A program made the translations under genes and the position numbers. The notes under the pieces were generated by a model. The model made no database searches. It saw only the letters and a list, made by a program, of their open reading frames with translations, and had not been told where the DNA came from. Shown here in pieces: positions 50,294 through 60,449 of a DNA stretch of 64,000 nucleotides (positions are counted from its first letter, which is position 1; each line of letters begins with the position of its first letter). Origin of the DNA: Asaia prunellae JCM 25354 (lineage in GTDB: Bacteria; Pseudomonadota; Alphaproteobacteria; Acetobacterales; Acetobacteraceae); the NCBI RefSeq assembly GCF_000613885.1, contig NZ_BAJV01000001.1:62001-126000 (forward strand), written 5' to 3'.

Positions 50294-50961
50294 ACCTGAA
50301 GGCATTCCTGGCCCTGATACGCCGCGAACTTCGTCTTGCCCTGCGTCATAGCGCCGATACCCTGGCTGCACTGCTGTTCTTTATTCTCTGCGGCAGTCTT
50401 TTCCCCCTGGCTCTCGGGCCCTCGCCATCCCTGCTGCATCGCATGGCCCCCGGCATCATCTGGGTCTGCGCCCTGCTTGCAAGCCTGCTCCCGCTGGACC
50501 GGCTGTTCAGTGCCGAACTGGAGGATGGTGCGCTCGACCATCTTCTTCTTGCGGGCCTTTCTCCGGGTTTCGTCGCCCTGGCCAAGATCCTGTCACACTG
50601 GCTGACAACGGGATTGCCGCTCCTTCTCGCCGCGGCACCCCTAAGCCTCATGCTGGGCGGCTCTCCTCATGATCTCCCGTCGCTCATTCTCGGACTGGCA
50701 CTCGGGACGCCCCTCCTTTCACTCCTGGGCGGCATGGCAGCGGCTCTCGTGCTTGGCGCGCGTCGGGGAGGCGTATTACTCCCTCTGCTCGTTCTGCCCC
50801 TTGCAACACCGGTTCTGATCTTCGGTGCAGCGGCCGCTGATACCGGCCTGTCCGGTCGCGGCTTTGGTCCGGAGATTGATTTTCTCGGCGCCTTTCTGGC
50901 TCTGGCGCTGGTATTTTGCCCTCTTGCCGCCGGGAGTGGCCTCAAAGCAGCGTGTTCCTGA
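50290..50961 (+). CDS. ccmB: Heme exporter protein CcmB
   Basis: The protein has 223 residues with six hydrophobic segments. FLALIRRELRLALRHSADTL and PLDRLFSAELEDGALDHLLL are conserved near the N-terminus of CcmB. It forms the membrane part of the CcmABCD complex that releases holo-CcmE. GTG start overlaps ccmA. The other ccm genes (C, D, E, F) do not follow; the next gene is a protease. Confidence 0.93.
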   Translation: MNLKAFLALIRRELRLALRHSADTLAALLFFILCGSLFPLALGPSPSLLHRMAPGIIWVCALLASLLPLDRLFSAELEDGALDHLLLAGLSPGFVALAKILSHWLTTGLPLLLAAAPLSLMLGGSPHDLPSLILGLALGTPLLSLLGGMAAALVLGARRGGVLLPLLVLPLATPVLIFGAAAADTGLSGRGFGPEIDFLGAFLALALVFCPLAAGSGLKAACS

Positions 50962-51033
50962 GATACAGGGCACTTGAATTTCACCTCCGTTCACGGTCTC
51001 TAGCAGGGATTTCATTTACCCCGGAAGGTGTTC

Positions 51034-54000
51034 ATGCGTTTCTCTCCGCTCCTCGCCAGCGTTGCCCTGATGAGCCTTGCACCTTTCTCGGTCCATGCGA
51101 CCCCGGGCTATCTGCGCGACCCGGCTCTCGCCGGAACAACACTCGTCTTCGATGACGAGCAGTCACTCTGGCAGGTCCCTCTGACAGGTGGAAACGCAAG
51201 CCGACTGACTGCACCTGTCGGCATCGATCCCCATCCCGTTCTTTCACCTGATGGTCGACAGGTCGCCTTTCTTGCTGATTATGACGGGCCGACAGAAATC
51301 TACGTCATGCCGATCGATGGCGGTACGCCACGACGAGTCACCTTCGAGCAGCAGAGTGTGATGCCGATCGGCTGGGACAAGAAAGCTGGTATTCTCTATA
51401 GCACGGCGCCAGCTACCGGCCCGGGATTGAGCCGTATCGTCGCATCGATCCATCCAACAAGTGGCACGCGACATGTCTATCCTCTTGCCGACGCGAATGA
51501 CGCCGCATTGAGCGCTGACGGGCAATGGATCTACTTCATCCGTTTCGGAACCGCTGTCAGTCACGATCACCTGCGGCTCTATCGCGGAGGCGCCATGGCA
51601 CAGCTCTGGCGCTACCGGCTCAAAGGTGGCGGTGAGGCCGAACGGATCGGCCAACAGGACGCCAATCTGCGCCGTCCGATGCTCTGGAACGATCGACTGA
51701 TCGTCGTAAGTGACAAGGATGGCCGCGATAATCTCTGGAGCTTCGCACTGGATGGCAGCGACGGTCAGCAGCTTACCCATCACGATGATTTCGGCGTCAG
51801 GCAAGCCAGTCTGAGTGGCAATGATATTGTCTACCAGCTCGGTGCCGATCTCTATCACTTCGATCTGAAAACCGGCCGCGACGCAGTTTTGCCGGTTGAT
51901 ATCGCAAGCGACCGCGCAGCCAGACGGCCACTCTGGCTTGACGATCCTTTTCCCTTCCTGACTGAGATCACTCTCGCCCCCAATGGCAGGCAGGTTGCAC
52001 TCACTCTGCGAGGACACGTCGTTCTGGCCTCGCCCGGCATGCTGAGAAGCGTAACCCTGGCCAGTGCCGCAACCACCAGACTGCGCCACGCCACACTCTC
52101 CCCGGACGGCAGGACTCTCTACGCCTTCAGTGACAGAGGCGGTGAGTCGGAACTCTGGGCATTTCCGACATCAGGCAGCGCCGAAGGTACACAGCTGACC
52201 CATGGCTCCAGAAGCGAGCCAATGGGGCTCTGGGTCTCACCTGATGGTAAACATGTCGCCCATACTGATATTCTAGGGAGGCTTTTTCTGTACGATGTTG
52301 CCGCCCGCAGTGACAAGATGATCGACGACGCCCGCCTGGACGGGCGCAGCGAATATGATTCGCTCACCTGGTCTCAGGATGGACGTGCGCTGGCTTTTGT
52401 CAGGCCCCGTGGTGAGACGATACGCCGGCAGATCGCGCTCTATACGCTTGATAACGGTACAACACTCTGGGTCACCACGCCTGACTACGAATCCTATGCT
52501 CCCCGTTTCAGCCCCGATGGCCAGTTTCTCTGGTTCCTGTCGGATCGACTTTTCAGACTTGGCAATGACGGCCCCTGGGGCGATCGTAACCCTGCCCCGG
52601 TCTACACCCAGCGCACAGGCGTTTTTGCACTTGCCCTGCAAAAGAACGGGCATTTCCCTTTCGCTCCGCATACGGAACTTGACCAGCCCCTGCCTGCCAG
52701 ATCCCCTGACACAACCGTTCTGCCTCCCGTAACCAGACCCGTTGCCATTGAGGCAACAGGTCTTGCCAGCCGGCTTTACCAGCTGCCGGTTTCTGCCGGT
52801 GATTTCTGCAAGATCGAGGTGAGTGCCGAATATCTGTATCTTCTGACGCGCAAAGCAGACCATCCTGCGGACAGGAATGATGATCTTGTCCTGAAAACCC
52901 TGAAAATCGGCCCCGGTGAAGCCAGACCGACAGATTTTGCAAGCGGGTTGCGCGATATCGCCCTGACACCTGATGGCAAGACCCTCATGCTCGTTTCGGG
53001 CAAGGACAGGAAGCGCCCCAAAATCCAGCTTGTGCCTGCACTCGCCACAATGAACGGCGTCAACACCACCGACACGACCGTATCGCTTGACGCTCTGCGC
53101 CTGCGTATCGATCCGGGTGCTGAATGGCAGGCCATGTTCAATGATGCTTGGCGGTTACACCGTGATCATTTCTACGACCCCGCTTTGCATGGTGTGGACT
53201 GGAATGCCGTACGCGATCGCTATCGTCCGCTTCTGTCGCGTCTGGGCGATCGCTCCGATCTTGATGATCTGCTGGGGCAGATGATCGGCGAACTCAATGC
53301 CCTGCATTCCCAGCTTCGCCCTGCCGAGATCACAAAGCGCGACAATACGACACTGATCGCCAGTCTGGGCGCCCATCTGACACGACAGCCTGGCGGTTTC
53401 CTGATTGATCGCTTCTACGAGGGTGATCCGAATCTGCCTGGGGATCGTTCTCCCCTCACCGCTCCTGGTCTGGATGTCCAGCCGGGTGATCTGATTATCG
53501 GTCTTAACGGTCAGAATCTCGCTGATCAGCCCGATCTCTCCGCCCTGCTGGCCGGCCAGGCCAATAGACAGGTACTTCTGACGCTCAAACGCAAGGACCG
53601 GATTTTCTCTGTTGTCGTGACAGCCATAGGCGCCAAACAGGATGCGGCGCTTCGTTTACGGGCTTGGGAGACAGAGCGCGCGCATTACGTCGCCACCGCC
53701 AGTCATGGCCGTATCGGCTATGTCCATCTCCGCGCCATGGGCAAGGAGGACATGGCACGTTTCACACGCGATTTCTTCACCCAGACCGAGAAAGACGGTC
53801 TCGTGATTGATGTAAGGCGTAACTTGGGGGGTAATATTGACTCCTGGGTGCTGTCAGAACTTCTTCGCAAGGTATGGATGTTCTGGTCCGATCACGGCAG
53901 AATACCGCAAGGCAACATGCAGCAGACCTTCCGGGGGCATATTGTCGTGCTCTGTGATGAATTCACCTATTCTGACGGCGAGACTTTTGCTCAGGGCGTA

Positions 54001-54322
54001 AAATCTCTTGGTATTGGCCCGCTCATAGGCAGCCGGACAGCAGGAGCCGGTGTCTGGTTGTCAGATAATGACCGGCTTGCCGATAACGGTCTTCCCCGTA
54101 CCGCCGAGCGTCCCTATTTCGACATGAAAGGTCACTGGCTGGTGGAAAATCACGCGTCGAGCCCGATCTCACAGTCGAGAACATGCCAGTGGCCACGTTC
54201 AACGGTCAGGATCAGCAACTCGATAGGGCCTGGATGTCCTTCACAAGCGTCTTGAGGCCGATCCGATTCTCCCGCTCGTGCCGCAGAAATTCGATCAGAC
54301 GAACGCACCAAACCCCCACTGA
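51034..54322 (+). CDS. Exported tricorn-like S41 protease, frameshifted twice near the C-terminus
   Basis: Repaired length is about 1096 residues. A signal peptide (1-22, ending VHA) is followed by a WD40-like TolB beta-propeller (about 30-640; repeats LSPDGRQVAF, LSADGQWIYF, FSPDGQFLWF), a helical region, a PDZ-like segment (about 780-870: LDVQPGDLIIGLNG) and an S41 peptidase domain with GYVHLRAMG, VIDVRRNLGGN and FTYSDGETFA, where Ser980 is the likely nucleophile. It should degrade peptides in the periplasm. Bases are missing near 54154 and 54231; repair gives NHGVEPDLTVENM and ALDVLHKRLEADP. ATG 51034 is chosen over GTG 51028 because GGAAGG fits it. Confidence 0.9.
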
Positions 54323-54354
54323 AAAACAGAGCTGCCCCCGAATGCGACCGTACG

Positions 54355-54380
54355 CCGCAGCCTGTAGCTACAGGCTGCGG
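54355..54380 (+). terminator. Perfect 26-bp palindrome after the S41 protease gene
   Basis: CCGCAGCCTGTAG followed at once by CTACAGGCTGCGG makes 13-bp perfect arms with no spacer, 32 bp after the repaired protease stop. It can fold into a strong hairpin with a small loop. No U-run follows, so it may be a terminator, an RNA-stability element or a protein-binding site. Confidence 0.5.
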
Positions 54381-54496
54381 GGCCTGACCCGACCGCAAGA
54401 TCATACAGAGGAGCAGATCGAGCAGAATTGACCGCGGAAGACTGTCAAATCCGGCCCTTTATGGCACTCTGGCCAGCAATCCCGGAGGTGCCATCA

Positions 54497-55056
54497 ATGA
54501 TAACTGACAGAAAAAGCGAGAAAGCAGCCGCAATCCAGGAACTGACATTCGCAGTCGACAGCATAGATGACACCGAGATCATGGATCTTGCCGGGTTGAT
54601 CCTCAAGGCAGGGAAGATTGTCTGCTACGGTGCCGGACGTGAAGGCCTCATGATGCGAGGCTTCACAATGCGACTGTTTCACGCCGGTATCGCAGCTCAT
54701 TACGTTGGGGACATGACCTGCCCGGCCATCGGAAAGGGCGATCTGCTGATGGTCGCCATAGGACCCGGCAGGCTGCGCAGTGTCGAGACCTACGCCTCCA
54801 TCGCCAAAGGTGCTGGCGCAACGGTTCTGTGCATCACCGCAGAGCCGGACAGGGTAGAGCATACGGGGTTTGACCGCATCATAGGAATTCTTGCCCAGAC
54901 AATGGCGTCGGATCAGGCTCCCATTCAGCGTTACCCATGGGCAGCGCTTTCGAGATCGCACTTCTGGTCATGGTCGATCTGGTAACCAACAAGGTACGAG
55001 CCGGTCGGCAGGAAAATCCCGACATCATGCGCGGTCGCCATACCAATCTCGAATAG
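54497..55056 (+). CDS. SIS-domain protein, 6-phospho-3-hexuloisomerase-like, frameshifted
   Basis: Repaired length is about 186 residues. GKIVCYGAGREGLMMRGFTMRLFHAG and VGDMTCPAIGKGDLLMVAIGPG are the SIS phosphosugar-binding motifs in the order seen in 6-phospho-3-hexuloisomerases, and the end PMGSAFEIALLVMVDLV also fits. The ribosome-binding site CGGAGGTG supports the ATG at 54497. One base is missing near 54928. The partner hexulose-6-phosphate synthase is not in the window, so formaldehyde fixation cannot be claimed; an isomerase for another phosphosugar, fed by the sugar transporter next door, is as likely. Confidence 0.85.
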
Positions 55057-55089
55057 CTGACCCGCAAGCAGCAAGAGCAGAGAGTTATC

Positions 55090-56397
55090 ATGTCAGAACA
55101 TCATTCCGGCACAGCCGGAAACGCCCTGTGGTACAGAGGTGCCGGGCTTTCCTTTGCACTGCTTGCCTGCTGCTTCGCCGCATGGGGACTGGCACAGGAT
55201 CTGACCACTCCTCTGGTGGCTGGCTTCAAGGGCGTGTTCACCATGAGCACGTTCGCCGCCTCGTTTGTGCAGTTTGTTTTCTATGGTGCCTACTTCCTGC
55301 TCGCCATTCCGGCAGCCCTGATCAACCAGCGCTGGGGCTACAAGGCCGGTGTTCTGACTGGTATCGTTCTGGCGGCAATGGGCGCCTTCCTCTTTCTTCC
55401 TGCAGCAAACTCGCTGACATTCTCGTTTTTCCTGCTTGCCCTGTTCGTTATGGCTGCGGGTCTTTCGATTCTGGAGACATCCGCAAGCCCGTTCGTCATG
55501 GCCATGGGGACGGAAGAAACAAGCACCAGGCGCCTGAACCTTGCCCAATCGTTCAATCCGATAGGCACCAATCTTGGTGTCCTGATCGCGGCAACGCTGA
55601 TTCTTCCGAAAATGAATCCGGCCACTGCTGAACAACGCCAGACAATGCCGATTGAAGCCCTCCACGCGATCCAGAAGAACGAACTCCTGACAATCATGGG
55701 GCCCTATCTCGCGTTCGCCGGATTGCTGCTCATCATAGGTCTGGGTGTGTTTTTTCTGCGCATTCCCCAGCTTCGCGAGACCTCAGCCGAACACGGAAAC
55801 AAGAGTGACGGGACAATGGCAGCCCTCCGCCGCCTGCTGGCAAATCGTCACTACTGCTTCGGTGTCGGTGCCCAGTTTGCCTATGTCGGCGCACAGGTAT
55901 GCACATGGACATTCATTGTCATCTATGTGGAAAATCTGGTGCCGGGCGGCGACAAGGTACAGGGTGCCTGGTTTCTTCAGCTCGGTCTGATCGGCTACTC
56001 AATCATGCGCTTCGTCATGACCTGGCTCATGGGCTATATCCGCCCCGCGGTGCTCATGGCGTTCATGGCTGTTGCCGCGATCGGTCTTAGCCTCTACGCC
56101 CTGTTCTCACCGGGTCTTGCAGGGGCATGGGCACTTGTCTGTGTATCATCCTCGATGTGCCTGATGTTTCCGACCATCTACGGCATTGCCTTGCACGGTC
56201 TGGGTAACGACACCAAACTGGGTGCCTCGGGATTGGTCATGGCGATCATCGGGGGGGCCGTATTTCCGGCAATGCAGGGCTTTCTTACAGATTTCTATGG
56301 TAGCGCTACAGCGCTGATCGTGCCCACCATCTGTTTCCTCGCTGTCCTTGGGTATGCGATTTTCGATCTCAGATCGGACAGAACCTACAGCGCCTGA
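55090..56397 (+). CDS. Sugar MFS transporter, FucP family
   Basis: The protein has 435 residues with 12 hydrophobic segments. FAAWGLAQDLTTPLVAGFKGVF, AIPAALINQRWGYKAGVLTG and ILETSASPFVMAMG are typical of the L-fucose/glucose/galactose:proton symporters. The acidic residue in LETSASP corresponds to a substrate-contact helix. It starts 33 bp after the SIS-domain gene and is probably co-transcribed with it, so the imported sugar may yield the isomerase substrate after phosphorylation. The exact sugar is unknown. Confidence 0.9.
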   Translation: MSEHHSGTAGNALWYRGAGLSFALLACCFAAWGLAQDLTTPLVAGFKGVFTMSTFAASFVQFVFYGAYFLLAIPAALINQRWGYKAGVLTGIVLAAMGAFLFLPAANSLTFSFFLLALFVMAAGLSILETSASPFVMAMGTEETSTRRLNLAQSFNPIGTNLGVLIAATLILPKMNPATAEQRQTMPIEALHAIQKNELLTIMGPYLAFAGLLLIIGLGVFFLRIPQLRETSAEHGNKSDGTMAALRRLLANRHYCFGVGAQFAYVGAQVCTWTFIVIYVENLVPGGDKVQGAWFLQLGLIGYSIMRFVMTWLMGYIRPAVLMAFMAVAAIGLSLYALFSPGLAGAWALVCVSSSMCLMFPTIYGIALHGLGNDTKLGASGLVMAIIGGAVFPAMQGFLTDFYGSATALIVPTICFLAVLGYAIFDLRSDRTYSA

Positions 56398-56444
56398 CGA
56401 AGCGGGAAAAGAAAAGCCTTACTGTGTCCACCAGCTTACCGGTG

Positions 56445-56482
56445 ACACCCCTGAATGCCTCCAGAGGCAGTTTCAGGGGTGT
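56445..56482. terminator. Long hairpin between convergent genes
   Basis: ACACCCCTGAA and TTCAGGGGTGT pair over 11 bp, with an inner TGCCT/AGGCA stem, in the 111 bp between the FucP-type gene and the NIPSNAP gene. It probably blocks transcription from both sides, although the U-runs are poor. Confidence 0.65.
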
Positions 56483-56508
56483 ATCTGAAACATCTTCCGG
56501 ATGCGGAG

Positions 56509-57063
56509 TCAGATACCTACCGGAGAAAGGATCATGTTACGCATGACACCGATAGTGCGGTAGATATCAAACGGCGGCCATAGGCCGCTGGCAAGAGCCT
56601 GCTTTCTGCATTCAGCGCGAACACCAAGATCAGCATATGGCCAGATATGACACAAACGGGACGGACCATCCCGGGATGTCATCAGTGCATAGAGTGGCGA
56701 AATGGATACGCGGTGTACAAGAGCCGAATGCATGATTGAGACGGCTTCGTCCTCACATCCGGGAAGGATGTCATAGATACGCCACTCCCAGGCAGCGCAA
56801 GGACTGTCGAGTTGAGGCAGGATATCCCCATGCAGGGTCCAGCGTGTGCGTTCGGTACGAAGCACATCCGGGGAGGCCTCGAGCAGAGCGGATATATCGC
56901 CGCCTTTGGTGAGTAACATGATCTCGTTGAGCACGCCGACATCTGTCGTCCAGCATCCGAGAACATCTTTACGCCCTTTCAGGCGCCCTCTGAGTTCAGA
57001 AACAACCTGCGGCACAGTCCCTGTACGGCAGGTCAGAACTAGGGTCTCAAGGCTTTCCGACAT
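56509..57063 (-). CDS. NIPSNAP family protein
   Basis: The protein has 184 residues. The second half contains WEWRIYDILPGCEDEAVSIMHSALVHR and LCHIWPYADLGVRAECRKQAL, matching the dimeric ferredoxin-like NIPSNAP fold (conserved Tyr, His and Trp-Pro-Tyr). The first half appears to be a diverged repeat of the same fold. Function is unknown; it is a soluble cytosolic protein. It lies 35 bp after accC in the same direction and may be a late member of that operon. Confidence 0.75.
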   Translation of the reverse strand: MSESLETLVLTCRTGTVPQVVSELRGRLKGRKDVLGCWTTDVGVLNEIMLLTKGGDISALLEASPDVLRTERTRWTLHGDILPQLDSPCAAWEWRIYDILPGCEDEAVSIMHSALVHRVSISPLYALMTSRDGPSRLCHIWPYADLGVRAECRKQALASGLWPPFDIYRTIGVMRNMILSPVGI

Positions 57064-57098
57064 AGGAGGTGTTTCCGCTTTGAGAGGACAGGGACAGC

Positions 57099-58445
57099 TC
57101 AGTTTTTCAGTGAATCAACGAATCTTTCCAGCCAGTGGATCGTATAGTCACCTTTCTGGAACTGCGGATCGGCCAGAATCTTGCGATGAAGCGGAATAAC
57201 CGTCTTCACACCATCGACCACGCATTCATCCAGAGCGCGCTGCATACGGGCAATGGCTTCGGCACGCGTGGGCGCATGAACAATCAGCTTTGCAATCATG
57301 CTGTCATAGAAAGGCGGTACGCGATAACCTGCATAGATGGCGCTGTCGATGCGCACACCCAGACCGCCCGGTGCATGGAAGACCTTGATCGTGCCCGGGT
57401 TGGGCATGAAGGTTTCCGGATCTTCGGCATTGATACGGCATTCGATGGCATGGCCGCTGAATGTGACATCAGACTGCTCGTAGCCCAGAGCTTCACCTGC
57501 CGCGACGCGGATCTGCTCACGCACCAGATCGACATCACAGACCATTTCGGTCACCGGATGCTCAACCTGAAGACGCGTGTTCATTTCAATGAAGCAGAAC
57601 TGACCATCCTGATACAGGAACTCAAGCGTACCTGCATTGCGATAGCCCATTCTCTTGAGCGCTGCAGTTGCCGTCTCACCGATGGCGTCACGCTCTTCAG
57701 CTGTCAGAACCGGTGAACCGGCTTCCTCAAGCAGCTTCTGGTGGCGACGCTGAAGCGAGCAATCACGCTCGCCAAAATGCACGACATTGCCGTGGGTATC
57801 GGCCAGGATCTGCAATTCGATATGACGCGGCTTGTCGAGATATTTCTCGAGATAGACCTCGTCATTGCCGAAAGCGGCACGCGCTTCCGTACGGGCAACT
57901 GACCAGGCTTCCTCGATCTCGGCTTCGCTCTGCGCCACCTTCATGCCGCGACCGCCGCCGCCGGCAGCCGCCTTGATCAGGACCGGATAACCGACCTGTG
58001 CAGCTACTTCGCGCGCGGCCGCAAGGTCACGCAGCGCACCGTCGGATCCCGGCACCAGTGGCACACCAAGCTCACGCATGGTGGTCTTGGCCATGATCTT
58101 GTCACCCATCGTACGAATATGATGAGCGGTCGGACCAATGAAGACAAAACCGTGTTCTTCAACAGTTTCGGCAAAATCGGCATTCTCGGAAAGAAAGCCA
58201 TAACCGGGATGAATGGCTTCAGCCCCGGTTATCGTGGCAGCCGAGAGAATAGCCGCTACGTTCAGGTAGGACTCGCGTGAAGAAGGCGGGCCGATGCAGA
58301 CCGCCTCATCCGCCAGTCGGACATGCATTGCATCCGCGTCTGCCGTCGAATGCACGGCAACCGTGGCAATGCCCATCTCACGGCAGGCGCGCAGGATGCG
58401 AAGCGCGATTTCGCCGCGATTGGCGATCAGGATCTTGGAAAACAT
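57099..58445 (-). CDS. accC: Acetyl-CoA carboxylase biotin carboxylase subunit
   Basis: The protein has 448 residues. [20 protein letters not shown] begins the biotin carboxylase domain; the glycine-rich ATP-grasp loop [23 protein letters not shown] and [17 protein letters not shown] are all present. It carboxylates biotin on AccB, the first step of fatty-acid synthesis. It follows accB by 26 bp. Confidence 0.97.
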   Translation of the reverse strand: MFSKILIANRGEIALRILRACREMGIATVAVHSTADADAMHVRLADEAVCIGPPSSRESYLNVAAILSAATITGAEAIHPGYGFLSENADFAETVEEHGFVFIGPTAHHIRTMGDKIMAKTTMRELGVPLVPGSDGALRDLAAAREVAAQVGYPVLIKAAAGGGGRGMKVAQSEAEIEEAWSVARTEARAAFGNDEVYLEKYLDKPRHIELQILADTHGNVVHFGERDCSLQRRHQKLLEEAGSPVLTAEERDAIGETATAALKRMGYRNAGTLEFLYQDGQFCFIEMNTRLQVEHPVTEMVCDVDLVREQIRVAAGEALGYEQSDVTFSGHAIECRINAEDPETFMPNPGTIKVFHAPGGLGVRIDSAIYAGYRVPPFYDSMIAKLIVHAPTRAEAIARMQRALDECVVDGVKTVIPLHRKILADPQFQKGDYTIHWLERFVDSLKN

Positions 58446-58471
58446 CTGGCCCCAGACTCAGTCAGTAGTAC

Positions 58472-58918
58472 TTATTCGATGATGGCGAGAGCTTCGCCAA
58501 ATTCTACCGGATCTCCGCTTCCCACGAGGAAACGCGTCAGCGTGCCACTGCGCGGAGCCTTGATCTGGTTGAAGGTTTTCATGGCTTCGATCAGCATGAT
58601 CGTCTGCCCGGCTGTCACAGCCTGACCTTCCTGCACGAATGGCGGCGCAGACGGATCGGGTGTCAGATAGGCAATGCCGACCATCGGGCTGTTGACCGCC
58701 CCCGGATGTTTCGCTGCGTCAACGGGCGCAGCCACCGGTGTTGCGACCGGGGCGGCGACGGGAGCCGGAGCCATGGCGTGGGTCACCTGCCCGCCGGCGC
58801 TGCGGACAACGCGAATGCGATTGTCTTTTTCAGCGACCTCGATTTCGGTCAGTCCGGTTTCGGTCAGAATATCAGCCAATGCCCGGATGGCATCCGCGTC
58901 CACGAGCATACGGCTCAT
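58472..58918 (-). CDS. accB: Acetyl-CoA carboxylase biotin carboxyl carrier protein
   Basis: The protein has 148 residues. An N-terminal helical domain (1-40) is linked by an Ala/Pro-rich stretch (about 48-70) to the biotinyl domain, where Lys114 in IEAMKTFNQI is the biotin site (usual form EAMK). It carries CO2 between AccC and the carboxyltransferase. Its ATG overlaps the aroQ stop (ATGA). Confidence 0.96.
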   Translation of the reverse strand: MSRMLVDADAIRALADILTETGLTEIEVAEKDNRIRVVRSAGGQVTHAMAPAPVAAPVATPVAAPVDAAKHPGAVNSPMVGIAYLTPDPSAPPFVQEGQAVTAGQTIMLIEAMKTFNQIKAPRSGTLTRFLVGSGDPVEFGEALAIIE

Positions 58919-59370
58919 CGTTCGTCCTCGTCTTCGATCATGTCATAGAGTGCACGCAATGCCATGGCGTAGCCACGCACACCAAACCCGCAGATTACGC
59001 CAATAGCGGCCTGGGAGGTATAGGTGTGGTGGCGAAAGGCATCGCGGCGATGGATGTTGGAAATATGGACCTCAACCGTCGGCAGCCCTGTTGTCAGCAA
59101 CGCATCCAGAAGCGCGATGGAGGTATGACCATAAGCCGCCGGGTTAATCACAATACCTCGTGCCCGCCCCCGACATTCCTGGATCCAGGAAACGAGTTCA
59201 CCCTCGATATTCGTCTGGCGAAAATCGATGGCAACATCGAGCTGCTCGGCAGCCTGGATGCAAACCTGCTCCAGATCGTCCAGGGTCGCATGACCATAGA
59301 TTTCCGGCTGTCGCATTCCAAGCATATTGAGGTTGGGGCCGTTCAGCACGGCAATCATCGGGCGGATCAT
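58915..59370 (-). CDS. aroQ: Type II 3-dehydroquinate dehydratase
   Basis: From the ATG ending at 59370 the protein has 151 residues; homology (IAVLNGPNLNMLGMRQPEIYG) begins there, so an upstream start at 59442 is disfavoured. NPAAYGHTSIALLDAL and EVHISNIHRRDAFRHHTY carry the catalytic Tyr, Asn and His residues. It performs the third step of the shikimate pathway. The aroQ-accB-accC order is common in alphaproteobacteria. Confidence 0.95.
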   Translation of the reverse strand: MIRPMIAVLNGPNLNMLGMRQPEIYGHATLDDLEQVCIQAAEQLDVAIDFRQTNIEGELVSWIQECRGRARGIVINPAAYGHTSIALLDALLTTGLPTVEVHISNIHRRDAFRHHTYTSQAAIGVICGFGVRGYAMALRALYDMIEDEDER

Positions 59371-59697
59371 GAATGCAGCCCGTAGCACTTTCGTCCTGAG
59401 CGTAAAAGCCTTCGTGCTTGTAACGACAGGATTACGCCTCATTCCTGCCTCGTTTCTCCCCTTTTCTGCTGTCAGATAGGCAGACAGACACCTTGTTCGA
59501 ACAGAGGTGTTCCCTGGAAAAAGCCCGGATTTGCTTCATAATTTCGCATTCCGGGCCTGCTGTGTTAGGAACGTCGTTCGCCGTCCCGGCTTGTCGGGAC
59601 ATTCGATCGTTCGGAGTTACTGAGCAAAAGGCTAAACGCTGTCGTGATATCTTACTCAAGCAGATTGCGTACTTTCAGATCCACGGAACGCAGAAAA

Positions 59698-60339
59698 ATG
59701 CGTGTTCGTGCCCGAATCGGAGGTTTGGCCCTGCTCTGCACAGCGCTTGCACCGAAACACGGAGCCCATGCCGCAACAAAAGCGGACGTCACCACCGTTA
59801 CGGCTCCTTCTGCAGAACATGCTCCCTGGGCCTCATCGGTCAAGAAGGCTCTGGCACGACGGGCGCATAGCCTTGCTCTTGCAAGCCACAATGTACTGGC
59901 GTGGTCAGAACACGGTGTTGCAAGCTGGTATGGCAAACGCCTTGCCGGTCACCGCACAAGCAGCGGCGAGAGACTCGATGGTCGGGCACTGACAGCTGCT
60001 CACCCCACCCTACCCCTTGGCTCCAAGGTTCTTGTCGAGAATGAGGATACAGGGCGATCCGTTATCGTCACTGTCAATGATCGCGGCCCGTTCAACAGCC
60101 GCATCATCGATCTGTCTCACGCAGCGGCAGCAGAAATCGGCATGCTTGGCAGCGGCACTGCCCATGTGAAGCTCGCACCCATTCCTTCAGATACGACAAT
60201 CAAGGAAGATGAACCGCTGGAAGTTGCTGAAGCCGAAGCCGAGGATACAAACGCTCAGGCTATTGACGCTGTTACCCCGACCATCAAACCACATACAGTC
60301 AAGACTGCGAATACCCGTCGCACGCATCATCGCAGGTAG
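59698..60339 (+). CDS. RlpA-like septal ring protein (double-psi beta-barrel)
   Basis: From the ATG at 59698 the protein has 213 residues with a signal peptide (1-26, ending AHA). GVASWYGKRLAGHRTSSGERLDGRALTAAHPTLPLG and VTVNDRGPFNSRIIDLSHAAA are the RlpA double-psi barrel, with the catalytic Asp in NDRGPF. No lipobox Cys is at the usual place (LCTAL is inside the signal). An acidic linker and basic tail follow in place of the SPOR domain. It probably cleaves denuded peptidoglycan at division sites. Confidence 0.88.
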   Translation: MRVRARIGGLALLCTALAPKHGAHAATKADVTTVTAPSAEHAPWASSVKKALARRAHSLALASHNVLAWSEHGVASWYGKRLAGHRTSSGERLDGRALTAAHPTLPLGSKVLVENEDTGRSVIVTVNDRGPFNSRIIDLSHAAAAEIGMLGSGTAHVKLAPIPSDTTIKEDEPLEVAEAEAEDTNAQAIDAVTPTIKPHTVKTANTRRTHHRR

Positions 60340-60385
60340 GAATTATTCCTGTAATAATTAAGCCCTGACGATCGAGCTGGTTACA

Positions 60386-60422
60386 AGAAAGGGCGTGGCA
60401 CACAACGGCCACGCCCTTTTCT
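60386..60422. terminator. Bidirectional rho-independent terminator
   Basis: AAAGGGCGTGGC and GCCACGCCCTTTT pair over 12 bp with a short loop; the T-run on the plus strand and the A-run at the left (T on the minus strand) allow stop in both directions. It lies between the convergent rlpA-like and yihY genes. Confidence 0.9.
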
Positions 60423-60449
60423 TATGGGTAAACAAAGCAGCTTTCAGTG

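Noticed and set aside
54497-55056. Calling the SIS gene hxlB and claiming a ribulose monophosphate pathway
   Set aside because: The partner synthase is absent from the window, and SIS domains serve several phosphosugar isomerases.
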